DNA of 64,000 nucleotides from Moritella sp. JT01 (GCF_001574435.1 NZ_LOCN01000006.1:261822-325821), one strand, 5' to 3'. Shown: positions 1-9,051, counted from the stretch's first letter. Numbers and translations: made by a program. The notes: a model not told the origin generated them from the sequence alone.

Positions 1-282
1 ATCGTAGTAAGAAACAAAATACTCAACCGCATTATTAGGGAAAAAACCTTTCATTTCGGCATAGAGCTGTGCTGCAAGCGTTTTGTTTGGTGCCATGAGC
101 AATGTAGGACGATTCAATTGCGCAATCATATTAGCGACAGTGTAGGTTTTACCCGACCCTGTTACGCCTAATAAGGTTTGACTGGCAACGCCAGCATTAA
201 AACTATCAACCAGCTTTTCAATCGCTTGAGGCTGATCACCACTCGGGGTATATTCAGAACATAAATCGAATAAAATCGTCAT
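1..282 (-). CDS. uvrB: UvrB, excinuclease ABC subunit B (5' part only)
   Basis: The first 94 codons of UvrB, the helicase-like damage-verification subunit of UvrABC nucleotide excision repair, read leftwards and run off the window. The translation starts [20 protein letters not shown] and holds the Walker A motif GVTGSGKT near residues 39-46. It then continues into the [31 protein letters not shown] block typical of UvrB. The ATG at 280-282 matches the usual start just before the SGDQPQAI motif. No clear LexA box (CTGT-N8-ACAG) is visible just upstream. Identification is firm; only the C-terminal part is missing because of the window edge. Confidence 0.97.
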   Translation of the reverse strand, partial: MTILFDLCSEYTPSGDQPQAIEKLVDSFNAGVASQTLLGVTGSGKTYTVANMIAQLNRPTLLMAPNKTLAAQLYAEMKGFFPNNAVEYFVSYYD

Positions 283-986
283 TATTTAAGATCACAACTC
301 GGTTTTTTAATTTATATATAACCCATAATACCAATTTACACTTAGTGCGCCATAAGAATTATCTATCCTCACAGATAGTTTGATGGATAACGCCAATCAA
401 AAACAAAACTCAATATAAAAACAAAAATGTCAAGTAGTTATCAACAGATTTTAAAAACATTGCATCTTCATGGTTGTTTTTGATACAAGCATTTAAACCG
501 ATAAGTTATCAACAGACAAAAATACACATAAAAACACACAAGCCATTGAATTTTAATACATTAAGTGACTTCAGACTAACTGGTAAACCACTTTTTTAAA
601 TCCCTAAATTAGTTGCTTTTTTACTTTTACAGATTTAATCAACAGAGTTACCCACAGATTTAGTGGATAACTCAATAAAAAATGTCATATTCAAAAAGCT
701 CAATAAAAAAGAAACATATCGTTGTGTATAAAATAAAAATTAAACTTGTTTGGTGTCGCTCATATTTATAAAATCAATTCTATATTATTAAATATATCTG
801 CTATATAGAAAGAAGTTAAGGATAAATGGTAGGTACAATATTGTCTGGCATAGAAATACCGCCATATTTAAATGCTTGTCGTATAAATCAATTGTTTACT
901 TAAACTACGCTATCAATATTTCTTAAGCATCATCGTTCAGTTATTCGACAAAAAAAAAGCAAATAACCGTTTTGGCCGTTTTATCA
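283..986. other. AT-rich gene-free stretch with DnaA-box-like 9-mers
   Basis: No supported gene lies between uvrB and the tRNA-Asn array. The stretch contains several one-mismatch relatives of the DnaA box TTATCCACA: TTATCAACA at 438-446 and 506-514, TTACCCACA at 648-656, AGTGGATAA (reverse strand TTATCCACT) at 662-670 and GATGGATAA (reverse TTATCCATC) at 382-390. A weaker match TTAATCAACA sits near 635-644. No exact consensus copy was seen, and AT-rich DNA raises the chance rate. It could be a DnaA-binding or titration site, but this is inference. Confidence 0.4.
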
Positions 987-1015
987 TTGACAGTAGAATC
1001 ATCTAACCTTAATAT
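987..1015 (+). promoter_or_regulatory. Sigma70 promoter of the tRNA-Asn array
   Basis: A perfect -35 TTGACA (987-992), a 17-bp spacer and -10 TAATAT (1010-1015) lie about 30 bp before the first tRNA. The -10 is followed by a GC-rich discriminator (CGCCCCGTC), the pattern associated with growth-rate and stringent control of stable RNA genes. The whole array could be read from this promoter. Confidence 0.8.
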
Positions 1016-1046
1016 TCGCCCCGTCTTCGAAACAAAGACAAGTAAT

Positions 1047-1122
1047 TCCCCTTTAGTTCAGTTGGTAGAACGGTGGACTGTTAATCCATATGTCGCTAGT
1101 TCAAGTCTAGCAAGGGGAGCCA
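1047..1122 (+). tRNA. tRNA-Asn(GTT), copy 1
   Basis: A 76-nt tRNA with an encoded CCA end. The acceptor stem TCCCCTT pairs with AAGGGGA, the D arm is AGTTCAGTTGGTAGAAC, the anticodon loop CTGTTAA has anticodon GTT (Asn), and the T arm contains GTTCAAG. This is the first of six tandem copies and the closest to the promoter at 987-1015. Confidence 0.96.
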
Positions 1123-1254
1123 CATTTTCTTTCTTTAACAGAGAAAGTAACGTTAGTGATTACTACACTGAATTAATATAAACGGTGTATATCATTAATT
1201 GGCTTCAAGAGAAGCACACAAATTATAAGCTTCAAGAGAAGCAAAAAGAATAAT

Positions 1255-1330
1255 TCCCCTTTAGTTCAGTTGGTAGAACGGTGGACTGTTAATCCATATG
1301 TCGCTAGTTCAAGTCTAGCAAGGGGAGCCA
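1255..1330 (+). tRNA. tRNA-Asn(GTT), copy 2
   Basis: Identical in sequence to copy 1, including C5-G68 in the acceptor stem and the encoded CCA. The spacer before it contains two copies of a small hairpin-forming repeat (GCTTC-AAGA-GAAGC at about 1202-1215 and 1229-1242), which may be processing-related. Confidence 0.96.
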
Positions 1331-1377
1331 TATTAATTAAACGGCTTATTACATAGCTGTTTATGAAAACGAATAAT

Positions 1378-1453
1378 TCCCTTTTAGTTCAGTTGGTAGA
1401 ACGGTGGACTGTTAATCCATATGTCGCTAGTTCAAGTCTAGCAAAGGGAGCCA
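1378..1453 (+). tRNA. tRNA-Asn(GTT), copy 3 (compensated acceptor variant)
   Basis: Same as copy 1 except for a compensatory pair change in the acceptor stem: TCCCTTT with AAAGGGA, so position 5-68 is T-A rather than C-G. The stem remains fully paired, so the gene is probably functional. Confidence 0.95.
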
Positions 1454-1500
1454 TATTACCTAAATTGCTTATTACATAGCTGTTTATAAAAACGAATAAT

Positions 1501-1576
1501 TCCCCTTTAGTTCAGTTGGTAGAACGGTGGACTGTTAATCCATATGTCGCTAGTTCAAGTCTAGCAAAGGGAGCCA
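1501..1576 (+). tRNA. tRNA-Asn(GTT), copy 4 (C5.A68 mismatch)
   Basis: The 5' acceptor strand is TCCCCTT (as in copies 1, 2, 5, 6) but the 3' strand is AAAGGGA (as in copy 3). This leaves a C.A mismatch at position 5-68. It looks like a recombinant between the two tRNA types. The spacers after copies 2, 3 and 4 are also close relatives of each other, which supports unequal crossover. The tRNA may still fold, but its stability would be lower. Confidence 0.93.
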
Positions 1577-1623
1577 TATTACCTAAACTCCTTATTACAT
1601 AGCTGTTTATGAAAACGAATAAT

Positions 1624-1699
1624 TCCCCTTTAGTTCAGTTGGTAGAACGGTGGACTGTTAATCCATATGTCGCTAGTTCAAGTCTAGCAAGGGGAGCCA
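1624..1699 (+). tRNA. tRNA-Asn(GTT), copy 5
   Basis: Same sequence as copy 1, with the fully paired TCCCCTT/AAGGGGA acceptor stem, anticodon GTT and encoded CCA. It follows copy 4 after a 47-bp spacer related to those after copies 2 and 3. Confidence 0.96.
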
Positions 1700-1784
1700 A
1701 ATTCTTTATTATCAATATAAAGAGTCATAGTATGTTGTATAAATAATCACAACATATTAGCTTTGCAAGAAGCACACAAGTAAT

Positions 1785-1860
1785 TCCCCTTTAGTTCAGT
1801 TGGTAGAACGGTGGACTGTTAATCCATATGTCGCTAGTTCAAGTCTAGCAAGGGGAGCCA
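1785..1860 (+). tRNA. tRNA-Asn(GTT), copy 6
   Basis: Same sequence as copy 1. Its upstream spacer (1700-1784) is unlike the 47-bp spacers of copies 2-5, but the last bases before the gene resemble those before copy 1. This suggests that copies 1 and 6 flank an internally expanded group. No convincing intrinsic terminator is visible after it. Confidence 0.96.
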
Positions 1861-2085
1861 CTTCTTTTAATATCTAATAATCCCTCTTCATTGCACGCTT
1901 TTTCATCGTACTCTTAACGAGTAAATTAATGTTTATAACTAAAACATCTCTCCTACTAAAGTTTAATTCTTACTGAAATAGTGCCCGTTATCGCATAATC
2001 TATATCCGACTACCTCTTATACGTATTTTTATTGATCTAAACAGGTTAATCTAGCCTAACAAGGATGTAAAATATTATAGGGATA

Positions 2086-3951
2086 ATGAAAATGACGGAT
2101 TATTTTCGCTGCAACCTTTCTATCACATTTATTTTTTTATGTATGTTGATCAGTTCATTAGGTTTTGGCTACCATTCATTAAATTCATCATTGTCGATAC
2201 AAGGCAGTATTGTTAATGATGCATTGAGTCAAAGAATTAGTCTTGATTCAATTACGGATGATAATGCTAAATTATTAACAGAGCGCCTCGGGCTAAGCCA
2301 ATTATTTATTCAAACAGAATCTATATCTTCGAGTTGGGACGCCAATATCAACTACCCTACTCTGATCCAGTTGATCTTCCCTCAACTCGCTAAAAAGTTT
2401 TCAGGTGCCACAGATTTATTTAGTTATAAATTTAAGCTCAGATTTAATGACAAAGATAACGCACAAATTAAATTACTAATCACTTTTATTATTTCACTCT
2501 TTATCGCTTATTTATTGTGCCTTGCATCCATAAAACGATTATTAGTTAAGTTAGAAAGGAATATTCTTAGCGATATTGGTAACACGACAAAACCAAAATA
2601 CCACGCATTCCCAGCTATCACCCGCCGCCTTGCCCAGCATAAAGCAGACCATCATAAAGAATTACAAGATCAGCATGATAAAATTGAAGCCCTATCAAAA
2701 CAAATTAACATGGATAATTTAACTGGTTTATACAATCGATTCTACTTTCGTGGTGAGCTTGTAGATTTATTGTCGAAAAAAAATAAATCCCAATCAGCCA
2801 TTCTCGCATTAATTCGCGCAACAGCGCTTGGACATATCAATAAGCACAGAGGATTTCAGCGCGGCGATACTTACCTAAAAGATATATCTAATATTCTTAA
2901 ACAATGTACAAAACGTTATCCCGATAGTCGATTATACCGTGTTTCAGGCCCTGATTTCACCATTATCATTCCTAATATGACTGCAGCCGTCGCACATAAA
3001 TTGGCACGAGAAATCAAAGCGAATCTTGATGACTATCAATCACTTCATGATCTAGAAAATGTTGCGTATATAGGTATAACGACCGTTCATTCAGGGCAGC
3101 AGCCTGAACAAGTATTAGCGCGTGCGGATACCGCATTAGCGAAAGCACAACTCGAAGGACCTAATTATTGGGCATTCCAACAACAAGATGCCCAGCAAGA
3201 AAATCAAGGACAATCTTATTGGAAAGATGTGATTGAAGAGATTATCAATAAACGCAGCCTGATGTTACTCAGTCAACCAGTACAACCCATCCACCGTAAC
3301 ATGAAAAACTACCAAGAAATTTATACTCGTTTTATTAGTAGCAACAATTCCATGCTGCCAACTCACACCTTGTTTGCAATGGCTCAACGCTTGGACTATA
3401 CAGTTAAACTTGACCAAATAATTATCGAAAACATCATTAGTAATAGCCGGACACAAATGGATGGTTCCAGTCGATGGGGGGTTAATCTAACCTCACAGTC
3501 CGTGCAAAGTAGCGCATTTATTGTCTGGCTAGAACGCTTATTATTACGCGAACCAAGTATCGCGACCAATTTAGTTTTTGAAATTGATGAAGTTATGCTA
3601 GAAAGAAATATAGTCTCAAGTAAGCGTATAGTCGATATGCTGCGCCGCGTTGGTAGCCGCTCAGCAATTAGTAAATTTGGTCATGGTATTAGTTCATTCA
3701 AACTCTTTAGAGAACTAAAGCCAGATTACATAAAAATAGACAGTGGTTTAATTCAATCAATTACAGATGATAATGCAAGTCAGCAGTTTTTACGTATGAT
3801 TGTTGATGTGGCTCATCGTATGAGTTGCCAAGTAATTGCCGAGGGTGTTGAAGACTTAGCGCAAAAGCAATTACTCGAGTCCATGTATGTTGACGGGATA
3901 CAAGGTTATCTCATCTCAAAACCTGCACCATTAAGTAAAATAGCCTGTTAA
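2086..3951 (+). CDS. Membrane protein with degenerate GGDEF and EAL domains (CsrD/LapD-like)
   Basis: A 621-aa inner-membrane protein. There are TM segments near residues 10-30 and 125-150 with a periplasmic loop between them, a short coiled linker, a GGDEF-fold domain (about 205-375) and an EAL-fold domain (about 385-615). The catalytic signatures are eroded: GGDEF reads SGPDF, the EAL position reads EIY, and the DDFGxG motif reads SKFGHG. It is therefore unlikely to make or cleave c-di-GMP. The layout and motifs such as EQVLARADTALAKAQLEG resemble CsrD/MshH (CsrB/C RNA turnover) and LapD (c-di-GMP receptor). I cannot separate these two roles. The Shine-Dalgarno AGGG is better spaced for the ATG at 2092 (third codon) than for the ATG at 2086. 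Confidence 0.85.
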   Translation: MKMTDYFRCNLSITFIFLCMLISSLGFGYHSLNSSLSIQGSIVNDALSQRISLDSITDDNAKLLTERLGLSQLFIQTESISSSWDANINYPTLIQLIFPQLAKKFSGATDLFSYKFKLRFNDKDNAQIKLLITFIISLFIAYLLCLASIKRLLVKLERNILSDIGNTTKPKYHAFPAITRRLAQHKADHHKELQDQHDKIEALSKQINMDNLTGLYNRFYFRGELVDLLSKKNKSQSAILALIRATALGHINKHRGFQRGDTYLKDISNILKQCTKRYPDSRLYRVSGPDFTIIIPNMTAAVAHKLAREIKANLDDYQSLHDLENVAYIGITTVHSGQQPEQVLARADTALAKAQLEGPNYWAFQQQDAQQENQGQSYWKDVIEEIINKRSLMLLSQPVQPIHRNMKNYQEIYTRFISSNNSMLPTHTLFAMAQRLDYTVKLDQIIIENIISNSRTQMDGSSRWGVNLTSQSVQSSAFIVWLERLLLREPSIATNLVFEIDEVMLERNIVSSKRIVDMLRRVGSRSAISKFGHGISSFKLFRELKPDYIKIDSGLIQSITDDNASQQFLRMIVDVAHRMSCQVIAEGVEDLAQKQLLESMYVDGIQGYLISKPAPLSKIAC

Positions 3952-3968
3952 ACAGCAAAAACCCAAGG

Positions 3969-4010
3969 TAACGTAAGGATACTAATTAATTATTAGCCTT
4001 TTTACGTTAT
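3969..4010 (+). terminator. Inverted repeat after the GGDEF/EAL gene
   Basis: TAACGTAA at the left pairs with TTACGTTA at the right, and inner bases (CTAAT/ATTAG, GG/CC) extend the dyad. T-rich DNA lies inside the right arm rather than after it, so its efficiency as a terminator is uncertain. Confidence 0.4.
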
Positions 4011-4089
4011 CAATTTACTTCTTTTCTATTGTAACAATGATACAGATACCCGATAATATGGCCTCCCATAGTAACTGTATTACTTCATC

Positions 4090-4671
4090 ATGACCGAATA
4101 TCTTTTACTGCTAGTAAGCACTGTTCTTGTAAATAACTTTGTACTAGTCAAATTCCTTGGTTTGTGCCCGTTTATGGGTGTATCGAGCAAACTAGAAAGT
4201 GCTATTGGCATGTCGTTTGCGACAACGTTCGTACTGACCATTGCTGCAATGTCTTCATACCTTGTTGAAACCTATATTTTAACGCCGCTCGGCTTAGAAT
4301 ATCTACGTACACTTAGTTTCATTCTCGTCATTGCCGTTGTCGTACAATTTACTGAAATGGTTGTACATAAAACCAGCCCGACCCTTTATCGTTTGTTAGG
4401 TATTTTCTTACCTCTCATCACGACTAACTGTGCGGTACTTGGTGTAGCATTACTCAATATTAATGAAAAACATAACTTTATAGAAAGTGCCGTGTATGGC
4501 TTTGGTGCTGCTGTTGGTTTTTCATTAGTACTTATATTATTTGCCGCTATGCGTGAACGGATCGCAGCAGCAAACGTCCCGGCCCCTTTTAAGGGTACTT
4601 CAATCGCCATGATCACAGCAGGTCTTATGTCACTTGCGTTCATGGGTTTTACGGGCTTGGTTAAACTTTAA
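4090..4671 (+). CDS. rnfA: RnfA/RsxA, Rnf electron-transport complex subunit A
   Basis: A 193-aa integral membrane protein with about six TM helices, and the first gene of rnfABCDGE. The start [32 protein letters not shown] and the loop [22 protein letters not shown] are characteristic of RnfA/NqrE. In the family the paired TM cysteines (here in LGLCPF and TTNCAVLG) bind a membrane-embedded iron-sulfur centre between RnfA and RnfE. The complex couples electron flow between NADH and ferredoxin or a SoxR-type acceptor to ion movement. The stop is 12 bp before rnfB. No strong SD precedes the ATG. Confidence 0.96.
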   Translation: MTEYLLLLVSTVLVNNFVLVKFLGLCPFMGVSSKLESAIGMSFATTFVLTIAAMSSYLVETYILTPLGLEYLRTLSFILVIAVVVQFTEMVVHKTSPTLYRLLGIFLPLITTNCAVLGVALLNINEKHNFIESAVYGFGAAVGFSLVLILFAAMRERIAAANVPAPFKGTSIAMITAGLMSLAFMGFTGLVKL

Positions 4672-4683
4672 CTATTGATAACT

Positions 4684-5232
4684 ATGACTACTATTCTCAT
4701 TGCAATTATTACCCTTGTTATTCTCGCCGCTTTATTTGGGCTCGGGCTCGGCTGGGCAGCTATTCGTTTTAAAATTGAAGGCAATCCTGTTGTTGAACAG
4801 ATCGATGCCGAGCTACCACAAACACAATGTGGCCAATGTGGCTATCCAGGCTGCAAGCCTTATGCAACAGCCGTGGCTAACGGTGAAGAAGTAAACTTAT
4901 GCGTTCCAGGTGGTGCTGATACCGTTGAAAAACTTGCTGATATTATGGGAGTTGAAGTCAAGCCTATTGCAGAGCAAGAACACGACGCCAGCATAAAAAT
5001 GGTTGCGCGAATTATTGAAGAAGACTGTATTGGTTGTACTAAATGTATTCAGGCCTGCCCTGTTGATGCGATTGCAGGTGCAACACGCGCCATGCACACA
5101 GTGATCGTTGATTCTTGCACCGGCTGTAAATTATGTGTTGCACCCTGTCCTACCGATTGTATCGTGATGGAACCAGTACAAGCTGCATGGAAGTGGCAGT
5201 TAGACTCTATCCCTGTAGTGAATATTAAGTAG
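4684..5232 (+). CDS. rnfB: RnfB/RsxB, iron-sulfur subunit
   Basis: A 182-aa protein with one N-terminal TM segment, a [4Fe-4S] domain with CGQCGYPGC (CX2CX4C plus a later Cys), and two ferredoxin-type clusters ([12 protein letters not shown] and [12 protein letters not shown]). I choose the ATG at 4684 rather than an in-frame TTG at 4675 because it gives the usual Rnf N-terminus leading straight into the membrane anchor. In the family RnfB passes electrons to or from the membrane core. It sits 12 bp after rnfA and 5 bp before rnfC. Confidence 0.95.
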   Translation: MTTILIAIITLVILAALFGLGLGWAAIRFKIEGNPVVEQIDAELPQTQCGQCGYPGCKPYATAVANGEEVNLCVPGGADTVEKLADIMGVEVKPIAEQEHDASIKMVARIIEEDCIGCTKCIQACPVDAIAGATRAMHTVIVDSCTGCKLCVAPCPTDCIVMEPVQAAWKWQLDSIPVVNIK

Positions 5233-5237
5233 GTCAC

Positions 5238-7991
5238 ATGATTTCATTAATCGAACAAATTAAAAATGGTAAACTGTGGCGCTACTTTGGTGGTGTACAT
5301 CCACAAGAGAATAAGATCCAGTCAACGCGTTTAGCAATTACGACGGCGAGTATCCCTAAACACCTGATAATTCCTGTTAAGCAACATATTGGCCAAGGCG
5401 GTCAAATAATTGTGGTTCCAGGTGACAAAGTTTTAAAAGGCCAGCCGCTAACAGCATCCGACTCGTTTATGTCTGTGCCGGTTCATGCCCCAACGTCAGG
5501 TACGATTGAGCATATTGCACAATATCCAAGTACTCACCCATCAGCAATGCCTGAAATTGCAATAAAACTAATTTGCGATCAAGAAGATCAAGCACTCGAA
5601 AGTCAGCCAGCGCTCGATTATAAGCAGCTATCAACAGCTGAATTACAACAACATATAAGCCTAGCCGGTGTTGCTGGTATGGGTGGCGCAGGTTTCCCAA
5701 CGGCTGTAAAATTAAGTGATAAACAGCCAATTGAGTTCTTACTAATCAATGCTGCAGAATGTGAACCTTATATTACTTCTGATGATGTGCTCATGCGTGA
5801 ACGAGCTGATGATATTATTCAAGGGATTGAGATATTACGTCACATGATCAAACCTGCACTTTGTGTCATCGGTATTGAAGATAATAAACCTGATGCCGCA
5901 AATGCGTTAGAAACAGCGATTAAAACAGCCAATCTAAGTGCTGATATCATCGTACGTAAAGTGCCGACAAAATACCCGAACGGTGGCGAAAAACAGTTGA
6001 TTCAAGTATTAACGGGTAAAGAGATCCGTAAAGGTCAGATCCCTGCACAATCAGGGGTCGTCATGCAAAACGTCGGTACTATTTATGCCGTCAAACAAGC
6101 AATCATAGATCGCCAGCCATTATTAAGCCGTATTGTTACCTTAACCGGCAAAGCATTCCCACAACCACGTAATGTAGAAGCGTTAATTGGTACGCCAATC
6201 AGTGCATTACTCAGTGAATTTGAATGCGATGAAGATAAAGCCGCTGCGATTATTTATGGTGGCCCTATGATGGGCTTTACATTACCGCACGGTCAGTTTT
6301 CACTGACTAAAACAGGTAACTGTATTTTAACGCCAATCAAAGATGAAATACCGCAAGTAAGAGAACCTGACGCGTGTATTCGTTGTGGTGAATGCTCTGA
6401 AGCCTGCCCAGTCGATTTATTACCACAGCAATTACATTGGTATAGTCTGGCAAAAGACGTTACTAAGCTTGCCGATTATAATCTAATGGACTGCATCGAG
6501 TGTGGCGCCTGTAGCTATGTTTGCCCGAGTCAAATCCCCCTTGTTCATCAATACCGTATTGCGAAAGTTGAAGTACGCGAAAGTGATGCTGAACTTGCTG
6601 CGGCAGCGATTGCTAAAGAACGTTTTGAGAAACGTAATGAACGCTTAGCATTAGAAAAAGCGCAGCGTGAACAGCGTCAAAAAGAAGCAGCAGAAAAACG
6701 CCGTGCAACAGCAAAAGCGACAACGGGTGAAGATCCTGTTAAAGCCGCGATGGAACGAATCCAAAAAGCCAAAGCTGCAGAACAAACTACAGCCGATGGT
6801 AAAACAAGTAAAGGTTCTGCAGTTGCTGACGCAATTGCCCGCGCTAAGGCGAAAAAAGCCGCGGCCGCATCCACTGATACTGCCGTTCCAGATAATGCAG
6901 CGGTAATTGCAGAGCGTAAAGCGAGAAAAACAGCGGCCAAAGCCAAACGAGAAGCCGAAGGTTCAGAATCAGTACAAGCAGCAACGAGTCCAGCTATCGA
7001 AGCGAAAAAAGCCGCCGTTGCTGCTGCTATCGCTCGTGCCAAAGCCAAAAAATCTGCCGCACAAGCAGGCGAAACCGCAGCATCAACACCAGCGCCAGCT
7101 GTTGATGCCAAGAAAGCCGCCGTAGCTGCTGCAATTGCCCGTGCTAAAGCCAAGAAAGCAGCTGCACAGTCAGCTACCACTGAATCAACCGAAGCAACTG
7201 AGTCTCCTGCGCCAGCGGTTAATGACAAAAAAGCAGCCATCGCAGCTGCGGTTGCCCGCGCGAAAGCTAAAAAAGCCGCAGCGCAGTCAGCTACCACTGA
7301 ATCAACCGAAGCAACTGACTCTCCTGCGCCAGCCGTTAATGACAAAAAAGCAGCCATCGCAGCTGCGGTTGCACGCGCGAAAGCTAAAAAAGCCGCAGCG
7401 CAGTCAGCTACCACTGAATCAACCGAAGCAACTGACTCTCCTGCACCAGCCGTTAATGACAAAAAAGCAGCCATCGCAGCTGCGGTTGCACGCGCGAAAG
7501 CTAAAAAAGCCGCAGCGCAGTCAGCTACCACTGAATCAACCGAAGCAACTGACTCTCCTGCACCAGCCGTTAATGACAAGAAAGCAGCCATCGCAGCTGC
7601 GGTTGCACGCGCGAAAGCTAAAAAAGCAGCTGCACAGTCAGCTACCACTGAATCAACCGAAGTAACTGAGTCTCCTGCGCCAGCGGTTAATGACAAAAAA
7701 GCAGCCATCGCAGCTGCGGTTGCCCGCGCGAAAGCTAAAAAAGCCGCTGCGCAGTCAGCAACCACTGAATCAACCGAAGCAACTGACACTCCAGCACCTG
7801 CTGTTGATGCTAAGAAAGCGGCCATCGCAGCTGCTGTTGCCCGCGCTAAAGCTAAAAAAGCAGCTGCGCAAACAAGCGATTCACCCGACGAGGCTCAACC
7901 AACCGAGCCTGTCGATAAGAAAAAAGCAGCTATTGCCGTGGCGATAGCAAAAGCGAAAGCAAAGAAACTAGCCCAACTTGGTGACAAATAA
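5238..7991 (+). CDS. rnfC: RnfC/RsxC with a long repetitive Lys/Ala-rich tail
   Basis: A 917-aa peripheral subunit of Rnf. Residues 1-440 are the standard RnfC: a glycine-rich GVAGMGGAGFPT nucleotide/FMN loop near 145, the YPNGGEKQLIQVLTGKE block, and two ferredoxin clusters CIRCGECSEACP and CIECGACSYVCP near 380 and 419. Residues from about 440 onward are low-complexity, rich in Ala, Lys and Arg. They end in a tandem 39-residue repeat (AVNDKKAAIAAAVARAKAKK followed by an Ala/Ser/Thr/Glu-rich spacer). Gammaproteobacterial RnfC often has a variable tail of this type, but this one is long. The SD AGGT is 3-6 bp before the ATG. The stop is followed after one base by rnfD. Confidence 0.95.
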   Translation: MISLIEQIKNGKLWRYFGGVHPQENKIQSTRLAITTASIPKHLIIPVKQHIGQGGQIIVVPGDKVLKGQPLTASDSFMSVPVHAPTSGTIEHIAQYPSTHPSAMPEIAIKLICDQEDQALESQPALDYKQLSTAELQQHISLAGVAGMGGAGFPTAVKLSDKQPIEFLLINAAECEPYITSDDVLMRERADDIIQGIEILRHMIKPALCVIGIEDNKPDAANALETAIKTANLSADIIVRKVPTKYPNGGEKQLIQVLTGKEIRKGQIPAQSGVVMQNVGTIYAVKQAIIDRQPLLSRIVTLTGKAFPQPRNVEALIGTPISALLSEFECDEDKAAAIIYGGPMMGFTLPHGQFSLTKTGNCILTPIKDEIPQVREPDACIRCGECSEACPVDLLPQQLHWYSLAKDVTKLADYNLMDCIECGACSYVCPSQIPLVHQYRIAKVEVRESDAELAAAAIAKERFEKRNERLALEKAQREQRQKEAAEKRRATAKATTGEDPVKAAMERIQKAKAAEQTTADGKTSKGSAVADAIARAKAKKAAAASTDTAVPDNAAVIAERKARKTAAKAKREAEGSESVQAATSPAIEAKKAAVAAAIARAKAKKSAAQAGETAASTPAPAVDAKKAAVAAAIARAKAKKAAAQSATTESTEATESPAPAVNDKKAAIAAAVARAKAKKAAAQSATTESTEATDSPAPAVNDKKAAIAAAVARAKAKKAAAQSATTESTEATDSPAPAVNDKKAAIAAAVARAKAKKAAAQSATTESTEATDSPAPAVNDKKAAIAAAVARAKAKKAAAQSATTESTEVTESPAPAVNDKKAAIAAAVARAKAKKAAAQSATTESTEATDTPAPAVDAKKAAIAAAVARAKAKKAAAQTSDSPDEAQPTEPVDKKKAAIAVAIAKAKAKKLAQLGDK
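7143..7868 (+). repeat. Tandem 117-bp repeats inside rnfC
   Basis: The block starting CAGTCAGCTACCAC recurs at 7167, 7284, 7401, 7518, 7635 and 7752, exactly 117 bp (39 codons) apart. The central copies are nearly identical. The period is a multiple of three, so loss or gain of units keeps the reading frame. Slippage or recombination, and assembly collapse, are likely here. Confidence 0.95.
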
Positions 7992-7992
7992 C

Positions 7993-9042
7993 ATGGCATT
8001 TAGATTAGCAAGCTCTCCCCATAATCACAGTGGTAGTAGCACCAGTAACCTGATGCGTACCGTTATTCTGGCGACAATCCCAGGTATTGCCGCACAATGG
8101 TATTTTTTTGGTGCCGGTAACCTCATCCATATTGTTTTGGCCTGTATGACAGCAATTATTGCTGAAGCAGTAATTTTGAAATTACGTAAGCAACCAATAC
8201 TAAGCCGAATACAAGATAACAGTGCTTTGTTAACCGGTTTATTAATCGGTATTTCAATACCCGGCTTTGCCCCTTGGTGGATCAGTGTCATGGGTGCAGT
8301 ATTTGCCATTGGTATTGCAAAACATCTTTATGGTGGATTAGGTCAAAACATCTTTAACCCTGCAATGGTCGCTTATGTGATGTTGCTTGTTTCATTCCCG
8401 CTGCAAATGACAACTTGGCCCCCAGTGAGTGAAATAACAGGTTATGAATTATCATTATGGGATGTCTTTAACGTTATTTTTTCAGGCGTTACCTTAGACG
8501 GCCATACCGCGCATCAGCTGATGCAAAATATTGACGGTATCACGATGGCAACCCCGCTTGACACCTTAAAAACTGGTCTGGCTATGGGCCATACGGTTAG
8601 CGAAATCCAAACCAAAGAACAATTTAGTTGGTTATCAGGTTTAGGCTGGGAATGGATTAATTTAGCCTTCCTTGCAGGCGGTATTTATTTACTGAGTAAA
8701 CGCGCGATCCTCTGGTATATCCCAGTAGGTTTGTTAGGTGGTTTATTTGTAATAAGCTTCATTGGTTACCTGTGGGAACCAGATGCTGTAGGATCTCCAA
8801 TATTTCACCTGTTCTCAGGTGCAACCATGTTAGGCGCGTTCTTTATTGCCACCGACCCGGTATCAGCATCAACAACACCAAAAGGCCGACTCATATTCGG
8901 CGCATTAATTGGTGCATTAGTTTATATAATTCGAACTTGGGGCGGCTATCCTGATGCAATTGCGTTTGCAGTACTACTCGCGAACATGTGCGTACCGTTA
9001 ATTGACTATTACACTCAACCCCGTGTTTACGGTCATAAATAG
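7993..9042 (+). CDS. rnfD: RnfD/RsxD, flavinylated membrane subunit
   Basis: A 349-aa integral membrane subunit related to NqrB. I choose the ATG at 7993, one base after the rnfC stop, over an upstream in-frame TTG. The motif DGITMATPL places a threonine at residue 187, the position that carries covalent FMN in characterised RnfD proteins. The usual small residue before A-T is Met here. Late motifs SGATMLGAFFIATDPVSAST and RTWGGYPDAIAFAVLLAN are typical of the family. FMN attachment would require ApbE, and an apbE gene lies at 13121. Confidence 0.95.
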   Translation: MAFRLASSPHNHSGSSTSNLMRTVILATIPGIAAQWYFFGAGNLIHIVLACMTAIIAEAVILKLRKQPILSRIQDNSALLTGLLIGISIPGFAPWWISVMGAVFAIGIAKHLYGGLGQNIFNPAMVAYVMLLVSFPLQMTTWPPVSEITGYELSLWDVFNVIFSGVTLDGHTAHQLMQNIDGITMATPLDTLKTGLAMGHTVSEIQTKEQFSWLSGLGWEWINLAFLAGGIYLLSKRAILWYIPVGLLGGLFVISFIGYLWEPDAVGSPIFHLFSGATMLGAFFIATDPVSASTTPKGRLIFGALIGALVYIIRTWGGYPDAIAFAVLLANMCVPLIDYYTQPRVYGHK

Positions 9043-9051
9043 GAGATCACC

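Noticed and set aside
283-360. LexA box upstream of uvrB
   Set aside because: No CTGT-N8-ACAG match was seen near the start codon.
972-1181. Open frame crossing the first tRNA-Asn
   Set aside because: It runs through a tRNA gene and its promoter, and has no family resemblance.
6677-7825. Long minus-strand frame (382 codons) opposite the rnfC tail
   Set aside because: It is an Ala/Val-rich shadow of the repeated codons of rnfC. It has no independent start signals or domain, and its repeats mirror the 117-bp period.
7125-7868. Regular repeats that could look like a CRISPR array
   Set aside because: They are 117 bp, contiguous, in frame and inside rnfC, with no spacer-repeat alternation and no cas genes.
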